The translations under genes and the position numbers were made by a program. This document shows positions 43,462 through 54,799 of a DNA stretch of 64,000 nt, piece after piece (positions within the stretch are counted from its first letter, which is position 1; each line of letters starts with the position of its first letter). This DNA is from Diphasiastrum complanatum (lineage: Eukaryota; Streptophyta; Lycopodiopsida; Lycopodiales; Lycopodiaceae): positions 32,768,214-32,832,213 of the forward strand of contig CM055094.1 of NCBI GenBank assembly GCA_029204225.1, written 5' to 3'. Below the pieces are notes generated by a model, which had not been told where the DNA came from, did not search any database, and saw only the letters and a list, made by a program, of their open reading frames with translations.

Positions 43462-43860
43462 TCACCTAGAGATCAGAGAGGAATACTCTCTGTCCATGGC
43501 TTCTCTCCAGAGTTCGGAGTCAGGTTGGCTAAGTGCCTCTTTGACTGTCAACGGTTCTTGCATTAAGAGACAAGCAGACTCAGGAGTATACCTTGTGGGT
43601 TGTGTGCGCACTCGGCTTGATCTTTTGGGAGGATTCGACTGATGAACCGCTCCTGGAACTTTTTGCTGGATAGCAACAACATCTTCGTCTGATATGTTGT
43701 CTCGAAGTGGGTCGACAATACATATGCCTAAGCTAGAAGCTCGGACTGTTGTGTCAACAACAGGTGATGAAGATTCTTCTTGAGCAATATCCTTGCTTTT
43801 GAGGTCGCCAAACTGATCCTCGATAAAGACTGTATCCCGGCTATACAAGATTGCTAGGTA
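43462..43860 (-). pseudogene. family 7 copia pol linker and polymerase N-terminus
   Basis: A 128-codon frame with SNPPKRSSRVRTQPTRYTPE, then QPDSELWREAMDREYSSLIS. The frame ends where the polymerase palm should begin. The next minus-strand DNA (43440-43290) already belongs to the part just before RNase H. No YVDD motif occurs, so several hundred bases of the polymerase are deleted. Confidence 0.85.
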
Positions 43861-43869
43861 TCAGGATCG

Positions 43870-44780
43870 TATAGCTTGTAAGTGTTATTAGACGAAGTAT
43901 ATCCAACCAGGATGGTCTTGAGACCTTGGAAGTCCAATTTCTTCCTTGTGTCCTTTGGGATCTGCGCGTAGGCAATGCACCCAAACACTCTTAGGTTCTT
44001 CAAAGAAGGCTTAGAGCCTGTCCACACCTCGTGGGGTGTCTTGTCTAAGAGGGCCTTGGTCGAACATCTGTTCTAGATGTAAGCTGCAGTGGAGACAGCT
44101 TCAGCCAGAATCTCTTGGGTAACGATGCATGCGATAGCATACATTTAGCAAATTCAACCAAAGTATGGTTCTTCCTCTCAAGTAAGCCTTTAGACTGAGG
44201 ACTGTAAGGAGTGATGAATTGCTGCTCAATGCCTTGGGTTTGGCAGTACTCCTTAAACTCAACAGAGATATATTCTCCACCGTTGTCTGACCTTAGGGCC
44301 TTGATCGTCCTTCTAGTCTCCTTTTTTGCATGCTCCTTGAAGATTATGAAGCAGTTGAAGGCTTCTAATTTCTTCTTTATGAAGTACACCATAGTCCTTC
44401 TGGAGAATTCGTCAATAAAGGCTATAAAATATTTGGCGTCCTTCAGCGAAGGATTTTTTATCGGGACACAAATATCTGAATGTACAACATCTAGCAATCC
44501 TCTAGCAACATGCTGATGGCTTGACTTAAATGGTTTCCTAGTCTGTTTACCAACTAGACAGTCTTGACAGACAGGTAACTCGACCTTTTCACAAGGATAG
44601 TCGAGATCAAGAACAATAGATTGTCTAGACATTCATTGTACAACAGTATGATTTAAATGACCAAGTCTATAATGCCAAAGTAAACCTTTATTTGAATGAA
44701 TTGAAGTACTGAGAGCTTGACTAGAGGGTGGAAAAGTAATGACTTAACTTATACAAGTATCCATGCCTCTTTCCAAGTGC
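43870..44780 (-). pseudogene. family 7 copia integrase
   Basis: The 44045-44632 frame reads CEKVELPVCQDCLVGKQTRK (zinc-binding CxxC part), LKDAKYFIAFIDEFSRRTMV (first Asp), ALRSDNGGEYISVEFKEYCQ (second Asp) and FITPYSPQSKGLLERKNHTL (catalytic Glu). All three acidic residues are present. The C-terminal end (FGCIAYAQIP-like) continues in another frame to 43870. Pre-integrase sequence extends to about 44780 and is then cut. Confidence 0.9.
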
Positions 44781-45301
44781 TAGCTACTCTTGGATACCCG
44801 GAACGTCTAGCTTTGCCTGCCCCACCAAAACACTCTGCTCCTCCTGCCAATTTGATGGAACCAGAACCTTACGGAAGTGCTCAGCAATGGAGCTATGGTA
44901 ATTATCAGGAAGGTGGATCTTCAGAACAGTATGCCATTTATGCTGCCGCTCAACAACAAGCCTCGAGAAATTGGGCCAGAGCACCACTTAGATGCTTTGC
45001 ATGTGGAGAAAATCACAGAGTTGCAAAATGCCCAAATAAAGAAAAATTTGTACCATTCTGTTGTGATTGTGGATATGGGCATTGCTATAAAGACTGTCCA
45101 GCAAGACCGAAGCCACCACCAGCTACAGCACCTGTAAATTTGATAACAATTAAGCAAGGATCAATAGCTCAGAATAAACCAAGTGCACCCTTGATGGTGG
45201 TCACCAGAGCACAAAAGCAAAAAGAACCAATAGTGGATCCAGTACCTGCTGATTCTATACCATTGAACGATACACCAACAGGGAGTCTATCCAAATCTTA
45301 A
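44781..45301 (+). pseudogene. gypsy gag C-terminus with two zinc knuckles
   Basis: The frame reads from LGYPERLALPAPPKHSAPPA to the stop at 45301. The first knuckle is CFACGENHRVAKCP, a perfect CCHC spacing, and a second C/H cluster follows (CCDCGYGHCYKDCP). This is the nucleocapsid part, which packages element RNA. The capsid part is absent because of the truncation. The upstream codons (44717-44780) belong to antisense copia sequence and are not part of the gene. Confidence 0.87.
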
Positions 45302-45347
45302 TGCAGAAAAATGAAGATATCAGGATATGAGATAGTGGATTAAACAT

Positions 45348-46040
45348 TTGCACGAAGAAGAGGAACTTGAAGCTGCTAAAGTAACAGCTGAAGTTCGGTC
45401 TTCACCATTGCAACCTCCAAGAAATTTACGTATGGATATGAATGATCAATTACATCGTCACGAAGAACTCTTCAATATGACTGAATCAAAAGCACCGCAT
45501 ACAAAATTACTCATGAATATTTTGTCTAGCAAGATCAATATTTCATTGGGAGAGTTCCTAAAGTTGGTGCCAAAAGCAAAAGAAGTCTTAGCGCAAAAGT
45601 TAGCCCAAGAAGAACCAGAAGTTCATCAGGAGCCGTTTTTTTGTGCTGGATTTAAAGAATCTAACGATGTACTCCATGTTGGAGCCACTTGGGAAAGTGA
45701 ACAAAAGAATATCACTCTGCCGATACAACATAGACAATTTTCTAAAGAAGCAGCCGTGATAGATGGCAGTTCAGGAGTTAATCTGATTTCTACAAAGCTA
45801 TGTACAAAATGGGGCCTTACAAAGATTAAGCCTGTTACTTTTGCTATTAAGCTAGCTGATCAAACGACAATTCGTCCACAAGGAATGGTAAAAGATATAC
45901 ATGTCAGGATTGTAGGAGTACAGTTCGTCATTACTTTCGTCGTGATGGACTTACCAGAAGCACCAAATGTCTATCGAGTTCTCTTAGGACATCCATGGTT
46001 ACAAGTTGCGCAAGTAATTCATAACTGGGGTACCAAATAA
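45348..46040 (+). pseudogene. gypsy aspartic protease region
   Basis: A 230-codon frame. The protease site is AAVIDGSSGVNLISTKLC, equivalent to the plant gypsy form IDGGSGVN; the Asp is kept. The fold continues through QTTIRPQGMVKDIHVRI to YRVLLGHPWLQVAQVIHNWG. Upstream is a helical linker (FLKLVPKAKEVLAQKLAQEE). It cleaves the Gag-Pol polyprotein. It is followed by a stop and a linker region (46083-46788) in two frames. Confidence 0.87.
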
Positions 46041-46082
46041 ATCACTTTTGAAAATCGTGAACGTGCAGTTAAAGTTGATCCT

Positions 46083-47037
46083 ATGACTTGGACTATTAAA
46101 CCAGTGGTTCAAAAAGCGGATGAAGATTCATCACCAACGGATCACACTTGTGATCGACTAGAGAAAAAATTGGGAGCTCACTACGATTCTCAAACGGATA
46201 CTATCAATTGGAATGAAGCTCTTGCAACAATTGAATGTACAGCAGGATATATGTGTCAACAAGATATTCAATCAGAGTTGAGCGAAATTTCTTTATTAGA
46301 TCGAACATTAGATAGGCCAATCATGTTTTCACTAAATGTGCTGAATGTAGCCTGGATATCAACGGAACCTATACCAGATCCAATTGAGGATGATCTCATA
46401 CCAGTGAGCCATGTCTTAACTTATGATGGCAATGCAGAACTTACGGATGAGCAGATTCTACATCATATGGATCCAACCAGATTTGGAGTGCGTAATGTTC
46501 CTGATGAACCAACATTATAATACGGTTCTTAAATGGGAAAATCCCCCTCAAAAGATTTATTCAAAGGAAGTGCCACCTCTATTGGATAAAGGCAAAGGAA
46601 AAGTCAAGAATGATTCTTCAAGTCAGATTTCCAACAAGACATCATCGTCTAGGAAGTCTTCACCTGTGAAGAAAGATTTATCATCCTGAAAGTCATCACC
46701 TCCACGATCAATTCCTGCTAAGAAGGCTAAACGAAGATCCAAGACAAGTCCTTTCGAAAAAGAACAAGCAAATGTAGTCCAACATGATATGCCAGAGCAT
46801 TGTAAACATTATACATTGGATGATGTGGTTATCATGTTATCTAAAGCGCATCGTGAACCTGAAGAACACATGCCAGAATCTAAAGAGGTTTACAATGGCC
46901 CACCTAGGACACAACCAATGAATCTTGCCAAACCAGGAGCACCAGAAAAGATTGTACAAGTGGGATCACAACTTACTCCTGAAAAGTATCAAGCACTCTG
47001 TTTGTTACTTATTAAGTATCAAGATTGCTTTGCATAG
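46083..47037 (+). pseudogene. gypsy pol linker region
   Basis: Segments at 46083-46520 (frame 0) and 46520-47037 (frame 1) fill the space between protease and polymerase. The second is basic and serine-rich (DKGKGKVKNDSSSQISNK), then reads LTPEKYQALCLLLIKYQDCF, the usual approach to the polymerase. A frameshift lies near 46520. A stop (TAG) at 47035 is in the frame that continues as polymerase and replaces a tryptophan found in relatives. Confidence 0.7.
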
Positions 47038-48297
47038 ACTTATCAAGATTTGAAGGGTATTCCGACATCAGTGATTGAACATACCATACCTTTAGTACCT
47101 AATGCAGTTCCAAAGGTTACAAAGTTCTATCGATGTAATCCTAATGTGGTAGATCTGATAAAGAAAGAACTTCAGAGATTGCTTGACGTCGATTTCATTT
47201 ATGAGATCGAGCATACCGAATGGATTTCATCAATTGTCATTGTTCCTAAGAAAAAGGAGAAATTGCGAATCTGTGTGAATCTCAAAGCATTGAATAAAGT
47301 GACACGGAAGGATCACTTTTCGTTACCTTTTACCGAAAGCATTTTGGATCGTCTTGCTGGAGCGGAAGCTTATAGTTTCCTGGATGGATTTAGTGGTTAC
47401 AACCAGGTTAAGATTGCACCTGCCGATCGTCACAAAACTGCTTTTGCAACAGAATGGGGCACCTATGCTTACAAAGTAATGTCGTTTGGACTCTGTAATG
47501 CACCAAGTTCATTCCAAAGAGTAATGCAATTTGCCTTTAAAGATTATCTACAGAAATTTCTTGAAATTTACTTGGACGACTTGAGAGTTCATAGTACAGA
47601 TACAGACCACCTGGATCGATTGGAGAAAGTATTTGAAAGATGCTGCAAATATCACATTTCTCTAAATCCAAAAAAATGCCAGATATGGGTTTCGCACGGA
47701 GTTGTGCTTGGACATGTGATATCAAGACATGGTATTGCCACCGATTATTCTAAGATCAAAGTTATTGTGGAATTGCCACCGCCAGCAACAACTCGAGGAG
47801 TTTATGTGTTTATGGGTCATGCGAACTACTATCGAATTTTTACTATCTTTTTTGCGGATTTAGCATGACCTATATACAAATTAACTATTGTTCCTATTTG
47901 GACAGTAGAGACGTTAGAAGCCTTTGAAAAGTTAAAAAAAGCATTAACTTCAGCACCAATAATGCGTTTTCCAGATTGGACATTAGAGTTTCATGTTCAT
48001 GCGAATGCCTCAAAATACGCCATTGGATCAGTTTTGATGCAGCCAAGTGACTATAAGAAGGATTATCCTATACAATTTGCAAGCAGACAGCTTACAGATC
48101 CAGAGAAGAATTATCCAACAACAAAATGTGAAGCGCTAGCCATGATTTTTTCTGTTCGGAAATTTTGTCACTACCTCATGGAAATGCACTTTGCATTTTA
48201 TATGGATCATCAACCGTTACTTTACTTGGTAAACAAGACATGTAATACTGGACATATTGTAAGATGGTTATTATTATTGACTGAATTTGACTTTTGA
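47038..48297 (+). pseudogene. gypsy reverse transcriptase and RNase H
   Basis: The polymerase at 47050-47868 includes WISSIVIVPKKKEKLRICVN, LDGFSGYNQVKIAPADRHKT, FGLCNAPSSFQRVMQ and the catalytic IYLDDLRVHS (YLDD). After a TGA at 47866, in frame where relatives have Trp, RNase H at 47962-48297 reads VHANASKYAIGSVLMQPSDY, YPTTKCEALAMIFSVRKF and YMDHQPLLYL. All segments share one frame, interrupted only by single stop codons, so decay is recent or mostly by point change. It copies element RNA to DNA. Confidence 0.92.
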
Positions 48298-48300
48298 ATT

Positions 48301-49686
48301 GTGGTTCGAAAGGGAAAGCAACATTATCTAGCCGATCAAGTTTCGCGAATTGAATCCGCACCAGTTAATACTGAAGTGGATGATGAACTGCCAGATGCTG
48401 CGTTGTTCTATGTTGAAGCAGTACCTAAGTGGGCGGCAGATATTGTTAAGTACCTGATGCTAGGACAGCCAAATGACTCTTTGACAAAAGTACAGAAAAG
48501 AAAATTGATCTATAAGACTCAACCTTATCAATTAATTGCAGGACAATTGTATCGTCATGGAGCAGATAATATTTTACGAAGATGTGTAAACCACATGAAG
48601 TACCAGATTTAATCATATTTTCACATGATGGCATGGGTGGAGGACATTTCTCTATAGATATTATTGTTCACAAACCTTTGCAACCTGGATGTTGGTGGCC
48701 TACGCTTCATAAGAACACAAAATTTTATTCAGACATGTGATGTCTGCCAGCGAGCACGACGGCCTACTCGAAAGAATTATGAACCCTTACATCTGGTTTT
48801 ATTGCAAGCACTGTTTGAAAAATGGGGACTGGATTATGTTGGTCCTATTCATCCTGCTGCGCAAGGATCTCAGGCCCGATACATTATCATCGCAACTGAT
48901 TATATTGCCAAGTGGGTTGAAGCCAAAGCTGTCAAAATGGCTGATGTGAAATCTACGGCCAAGTTTCTATATGAAAATATTATAACTAGATTTGGATGTC
49001 CGATCAAAATTGTCAGTGATCGGGGTACACACTTTGTTAATCAAACCATAAAGTATGTACTGAAAGATTTTTTTTTTATACACAGATTTAGTACTCCCTA
49101 TTATCCCAGAGGGAATGGCCAAGCTGAATCTTCCAATAAGATTCTCTGCACCATTATGACAAAGACAATTGAAGCGAGTCGGTCTGATTGGGAACATAAA
49201 CTGTATGCAGCATTACGGGCATTCAAAACCGCTTACAAAAATAGTACAAATCAAACACCTTTTCAACTGGTTCATGGCTGTTATGCCAATTGAATTTTTT
49301 TTTTAAAAATACGCATAGCAACAACGGAACGATTCAATGATGATATGTCTTTACAACTCTGTCATGAAGCGTTGCACAAATTATGTGAAACCTGATTGAT
49401 GGCAGTTCATACCTTAGCAGCAGAGACAGCCCGCCTCAAGGCATGGCACGATCGTCGATTGCACAAAAAAGATCTGAAAGCAGGAGATCTTGCATTGATG
49501 TACACAACCAAGCTGATCAAGTGTAAGTTGAAGTTTACTGGTGAAGGCCCATATAAAGTGAAGGAAATCCTGAACTATGGCGCAGTAATTTTTGAGCACT
49601 TGTATGGAAAACGATTTGATACTCCAGTAAATGGCAGTCGATTACGCAAGTTTTGGCAACCTGCTCCTCCAGTTCAGCATCTTTGA
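48301..49686 (+). pseudogene. gypsy integrase
   Basis: Same frame as the polymerase, with stops at 48610 and 49291 and a frame disturbance in the zinc-binding part (48612-48664). The zinc region retains CDVCQRARRPTRKN. The core reads WGLDYVGPIHPAAQGSQARY (Asp1), IVSDRGTHFVNQ (Asp2) and GNGQAESSNKIL (Glu). The C-terminal part at 49396-49686 (AGDLALMYTTKLIKCKLKFT, then NGSRLRKFWQP) is the usual integrase tail. I see no chromodomain. It ends about 800 bp before the extra ORF. Confidence 0.9.
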
Positions 49687-50510
49687 TCTCAATGGGTCTT
49701 TTAATTTATTTGTTTTTCAATTTTTTTGGTTTCAGTATTCAATTTGCTGAATTTTTTGGAAAAAGATAGTTACAAAAAAAAAAAGAAAAAAAAAAAAAAA
49801 GGAAAGACTGATGAGCAAAAGTCAAGAAATCATTAGCATAAGGAAAAGGAAGCACAATATCTTTGATGGACAATGACTTAGAAAATCACTGATTTGGACA
49901 GATTTGGCCTAATACAGTATCAAAGACCTTCGTTGAGCTCTCAGACTGTACATCCACCCTTGATTTATCTAAATTGAGGTGGGCGAAGATTTCTTACAAG
50001 AGAAAATTTAATTTTTGAGTCAGACGAATGTTCAATGATATGCCATTTTGGAAACCTTTGCCGAGCATCATAACCTCATTATGAACCTTCGTCGACCTGC
50101 TAGATGATCTTAAAATGTCAAAATTAGGTTGTCCATAGGTTTAGATTGTGAAAAAATGCATTTATGACAGTACCTGGGCAAAGGACCCTCATGGGTGAAG
50201 GTTCATCCTTCGCTAGCCCTGGAAAATGTTCGCCTGATAGGTTCGGATCCCTAGAAACCTTCGCCGAGATTTTTATAGCCTATTTTTACCATACTGTACA
50301 TGTTTGCAAATTTTTGTTCAGAATTGATCAGCCAAACTACTATTCAGTGTAACAGACCCACCAAATTCACCTATAAGTTGGCTGAATTCGATTCATTTCT
50401 CACTTGTGCAAGTGAAGCTCTTGCAAATTTTCTTGCAACCAAAGCCTTCCAAATTTCTTGCATTGTCTTATGATACACTTTCACGCGTTTATAATTCCTT
50501 TCTGATCATC
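49687..50510. other. spacer between gypsy pol and extra ORF
   Basis: An A-rich tract (49777-49801), then non-coding sequence with short near-repeats around CCTTCG(C/T)(C/T)GA (49930-50275). No promoter or LTR edge is recognised. A splice acceptor or internal promoter for the ORF may lie here. Confidence 0.45.
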
Positions 50511-52747
50511 ATGTCTTCTACCGATACTTCCCAGTCTCCGCGCTATATTATCCATCGTGATGTCCCATCTACAACGGACATCATGATTCTTCCTCGCACA
50601 AGCATGGTCACTCAGTGGATGACCCTTGCGGAGCCTCTACTCACTGCAATGGGTATTCATGAGAGAGCCTTTTTGGGTCGTATCAATATGGATTTCATCA
50701 CTCTTGCCTTTTGTACGTGGAAGGAAGAGAAATCCAAGTTTTATAACACCTTCCAGGGATCCACACACAAAGTGTGCATCATTGAGGCCGCACTTGCAGC
50801 TACAGGAATCTCATTCGGTATGCAAGCCTCACCCAATCACAAGCACGCCAAACAGGCCATCAAGCCATACATTGACCTCACCAACGATCTGCACTGGACC
50901 AATGATGGCTACCTTCTAGAAGCCATCACTGAGCCTTCCATCCACGCAGTTGCCCAGCCGTTGAATCATTTCTTGATGGTTGGCACCCTCAGGAAAGATC
51001 GCATCACATCTCAAATCCTTCACAGGATAGTGGAGTCCCACACCAAGTTGGCCAAAGCCCCTCTTGAACCATATAACTGGTTCAAGACTATTTCTGGTGA
51101 GCTCAAGCGAGCTATTAAGGCCAATACTAAGCAGCAGTTCGCCGCTGGCTCTCTATTGTCCCTCTTAGCCACTTCTCACCTAGAAAACAGAATCCATGGC
51201 TTCCACCTAGATTCTGTGCTTTCGGTTTACAAAGAAACACCGGCCGAGTCATCTCATCAGGCCTCAAGTTCTCATAGTCATCGTCGTCCACGCAGCAAGA
51301 TCGTAATTCCTGACTCACCTTCTGCGTCACGACGTCACACTAGGCATATCTCGTCAGCTGCGCTTCCGCCCCTTGATGTTGTTCGCACTGAACTTCCCAT
51401 TCCCCTCGCCTCTGATGCTTTCCTTGCCTCTGCTCCCATACAAGGACAGTATGTGACCATTGGGCCTACCATTCCCATCACAGTTGCCCAGGCCGCCTCA
51501 CCCCCGCACACCGAAGCATCCTCACCCAACACACAGTTATTCATCGATATGTTCGATGATTCCAACCCCCTTGGGGCCACCAAAATCTTTGAAATGCCTC
51601 AGAGCCCAGCGCCCTTTGAACCCCAATTTCCTAGAAGAGGATTCAGGCATATCCATGAATCTACTGTTGGTGTCGAAGATGCCAGTCAGCAACCACACAC
51701 ACAAGGTAGCCCAGCCACACTTCGTGTCGACACAGCTATAAAGTCACCAAAGCAGTTCGACGCCACAGTGCCTGAAGGATTTGAAGAAGAGGATACTTTT
51801 GAAGAAGAAGAGACCTTGGCACCTATTCCATGCCTACCAAGGACAGTACCATCAGGTTCTCCTGCTACCGCCACCTCCACGACCGTCGATTCTGGTGATG
51901 CTCTAGGGTTAGTTTCAAGCCTTGGGCAAGTGATCCAGTCTATGCTGGATCAGAAGAAGGAAATGGAGCAGAGGATCTCTGATCTAGGATCCGAAAACAC
52001 TCTGATCAGCCAGAAAATTGTCCAGTTGGATCGAGAGTTAAAGATAGCCAAACAACATGAAGATAAGGCTAAAAGAAAAAAAAAATTGGCCCAGCAACAA
52101 GTTGATTGCTTGGAAACCTACATCAGCTCCCTGCAAAATGCCCTGACAACCGCACAAGATCAGGTAGATAAAACAGTGCAAGATGCCAAGCAACAGGTGC
52201 AGCTACTGAAGGGGCCATTATAGATGGCCGAACAAGATTGCACACGGCTTCAAGGTGAATTGGATGCGACCACCCTTGAGCATGATGCCTATCTACAAAC
52301 GCAAATACCCGATCATCCGATCACACCGATGCCGAGATTGCGTCTTTATTCAAGAAAGTGAAAACATACAAAGTGGCCCTTCAGGGATTCCAAGGCCGCT
52401 TTGATAGGTTCAAAGGAGCAGCTTCAACCGAGTTGGCAAAGGCAAAAGAGACCATCACCGCCTATGAAAAAGTAGCCGCTCAAGTGTTGGAAGCCGGACC
52501 ACAAATCCCCATTCCGGTCATGCCGCAATTCTCCCCTTCGCGCCAAGAAGTTATACGATTGGATACAGGGATTGATTCGAGCATGGACCAGGGGGGAGCT
52601 CCAGATCTAGCAGATCAACCGCCAACCATACCGGCAGTACAAGCAGGTCCATCCTCATCAAGAACAAGACATTTATTCAGAAGGCCCATCAACGTCGAGG
52701 ACCAAATCCAGACCTTCTTAAAGCAACATCCGCATGAGTCCTCGTGA
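50511..52747 (+). pseudogene. gypsy extra 3' ORF: globular N-terminus and coiled-coil C-terminus
   Basis: The ATG at 50511 (MSSTDTSQSPRYIIHRDVPS) opens a 570-codon frame to a TAG at 52223. A frameshift near 52310 and a second segment (52358-52747) complete the protein. Residues ~25-240 look globular (RINMDFITLAFCTWKEEKSK, FQGSTHKVCIIEAALAATGI). The middle, ~260-490, is proline/serine-rich. Then comes a coiled coil (MLDQKKEMEQRISDLGSENT, KIVQLDRELKIAKQ). It resembles the plant-specific domain found in Athila-like extra ORFs, but I cannot name it with certainty. No transmembrane segment or signal peptide is seen, so an envelope role is unlikely. A decayed relative is at 4640-7155. Confidence 0.72.
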
Positions 52748-52749
52748 GA

Positions 52750-54640
52750 GCATTTTGAAGGTAAAGGCTCCAAAGGTTTGTCGTTCTCCAACGCTCGCCT
52801 TCTTCTTCAATTGATATTTCTTTTTCGTTTCACTATTATGTTTCTTCCTTTTTGGCTTCTTCATACCTTGAAATCCACTTTTCCGTTTGTCCACAGTTAT
52901 ATAATATGAGCGTGTCAAATTTTTCGTTTAACTGAGATGAAAGTCTCTTTTGCACACCATTTCTTTGTGGTACTTCACCCTTAACACATTCATTTTCTTC
53001 TTCACACCACATTTTTGGACTTGCAAGATGCAATTGTGAGATTATTTCGGTGATATAAAACAAAGAATCCTATACAAGCCAACTTTCTGCAATGCTACCT
53101 TCTGGCCTTGCCTTTTGTCTCACAAAGCCCTTTAAAACTTTCATAAAGCGCTCAAGGTAGAACATCCATCTCATGTGCACATGTCCTGCAATTGACACTT
53201 CTTCGACCAAATGCACTAGAAGATGAATTTGTATATCAAAAAAGAAAGCTGGAAAATCTCTTTCCAACAAACATACCCTTTCGATCATTGGATTTTCATG
53301 GAATCCAATTCGCTATTTTTTATTTCAAACCTAATCATCAATGACAAGTTGTAAAGCATATTTTGTACGTCATCGTTGAAGAGTCCTCGAATAGAAAGTG
53401 GAAGTATGAATTGCAACATCTTATGCCAATCATGCGATTTCAATCCACTTAATCATTTACCATTTTTGGTAAATGATTTGCATAAAGAATGTGCATAGCC
53501 TGTTGGAGTTCTCATTTGTTTTATGACATGTTTAGCATATGAGAGTTGCTCTTTTGTAAGAATCCACGACACGCTAGGTAAAATCTCATCTCCACCTTCA
53601 ATGTATTGAATCCAATAGGGCCTTTTCACATCGGCTGCTTGTAGATCATTACAAGCTGTGGAGTTGTCTTTTATGCCAATGATGTGGTTCTATAAGGATT
53701 CACCGACATTTTTGAATATGTGCGTAGGATCCAATATATGGTTATCAATAAATTCCTCCACATACCATCAATGGATTCATTCCATGAAGAATTAACGTCG
53801 TGATGTTTAAGCCATTCACCATGCCATTCCGCTACTCCCATGCGGTAGTGGTGTAGTTAGAGGATTATTTCCTTGCCCTCCAGGAAATTGCCTATTCAAC
53901 CTTCGAAAAGGATGATCAAGCGGCAAGTATTTGCGATGATTTTTGTACACCACTTTTTTCAACATATTTGTCCTATGTCGACCCTCCAAAAGTGGTCCAC
54001 AAATATAACATGCATTGTAACCCAATGTGGTTAAACCTGCATAGTTCATAGACCGAATTGGACATAATCTTAGTTAGAAATACTCAAATGCTAAACCCTA
54101 AAACGGATTAGATTAATTATATAGATACTTGAACATTAGCTTAAACCGGGGTAGTCATGCATTGTCCACATTAGAATTCCACGAACAATGAAATTCCTTT
54201 GTTGTAAAGGTCTTGAGATGTCGTAAGCGTGAACACCATTCCAAAGAATGCACAATTCATCAACCAAAGGTGCAAGATACACACATTCATGTTCTTGGCC
54301 TTGTACTTTCCTAGAATCAATAAATTCAATAACAAGTGTCCCGTTTTAATACTCAACCATTAGTTGTGCCAAAGATTTACATCAAAATAAACATTGCAAT
54401 CGTGGGATAATTGTAAAATGTCGTAACACCTTTTGTGACACTTTATCCCCTTGTACGTCATCTCGATAACGTGAAGCATTACACGTTGGACATTGAAGCT
54501 TTTTTGAATGCACACCTCTATATAGAACATGGTCTTCTATACATGCATATAGGGTTTTGACATTCTGCAAGTAGATCACTTGCAAGTTTTGTGAGTTTCT
54601 GCGCAATGAGAATAGCAAAAGTTGAATGCACATGGCATGC
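52750..54640 (-). pseudogene. CACTA TnpD/TNP2 transposase remnant
   Basis: Read on the minus strand: SKKLQCPTCNASRYRDD and SQKVLRHFTIIPRLQCLF (54382-54633) are the opening of the plant TNP2 transposase domain. NYAGLTTLGYNACYICGPLL at 54049 and HRKYLPLDHPFRRLNRQFPG are the next conserved parts. The DUF4218 segment at 53070-53288 reads FPAFFFDIQIHLLVHLVEEV and RWMFYLERFMKVLKGFVRQK. Many stops and shifts make it inactive. It would catalyse CACTA excision. It is not linked to either TnpA remnant, and no CACTA ends are seen near it. Confidence 0.88.
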
Positions 54641-54799
54641 CATTAAATTTTGACATTTTTGGAAGTCCGTTGAGTCAGTGGTGATGAAAATGAGATTCTC
54701 AATTTCATTAGTCCAAGAAAATTGTATATGGTTAAAGGGATATGATGTTGTGCAGTCGCACATTTGAATTGATAGTAACTCAAGTCCTAAATACATTAG

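Larger units (their letters stand above)
41416..44780 (-). mobile_element. Ty1/copia element (family 7), 5' truncated, RT core deleted
   Basis: Minus-strand order from high to low coordinates: integrase, polymerase N-terminus, RNase H, polypurine tract (42554-42562, minus-strand AAGTGGGGG) and 3' LTR (42553-41416). Gag and the 5' LTR are missing: pre-integrase sequence stops abruptly near 44780, where Ty3/gypsy gag begins. It is inserted into the family 2 LTR piece. Confidence 0.92.
44781..52747 (+). mobile_element. Ty3/gypsy retrotransposon, 5' truncated, with extra 3' ORF
   Basis: Plus-strand order: gag zinc knuckles, protease, reverse transcriptase, RNase H, integrase, then an additional long ORF. 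Integrase lying after RNase H identifies Ty3/gypsy. The 5' LTR and the start of gag are missing at 44780. I see no 3' LTR or primer site; an A-rich tract lies at 49777-49801 between pol and the extra ORF. The extra ORF in the env position resembles the Athila/Tat style. The lineage is not fixed. Confidence 0.9.

Noticed and set aside
44717-44780. N-terminal extension of the gypsy gag frame
   Set aside because: These codons are antisense copia sequence joined at a truncation junction.
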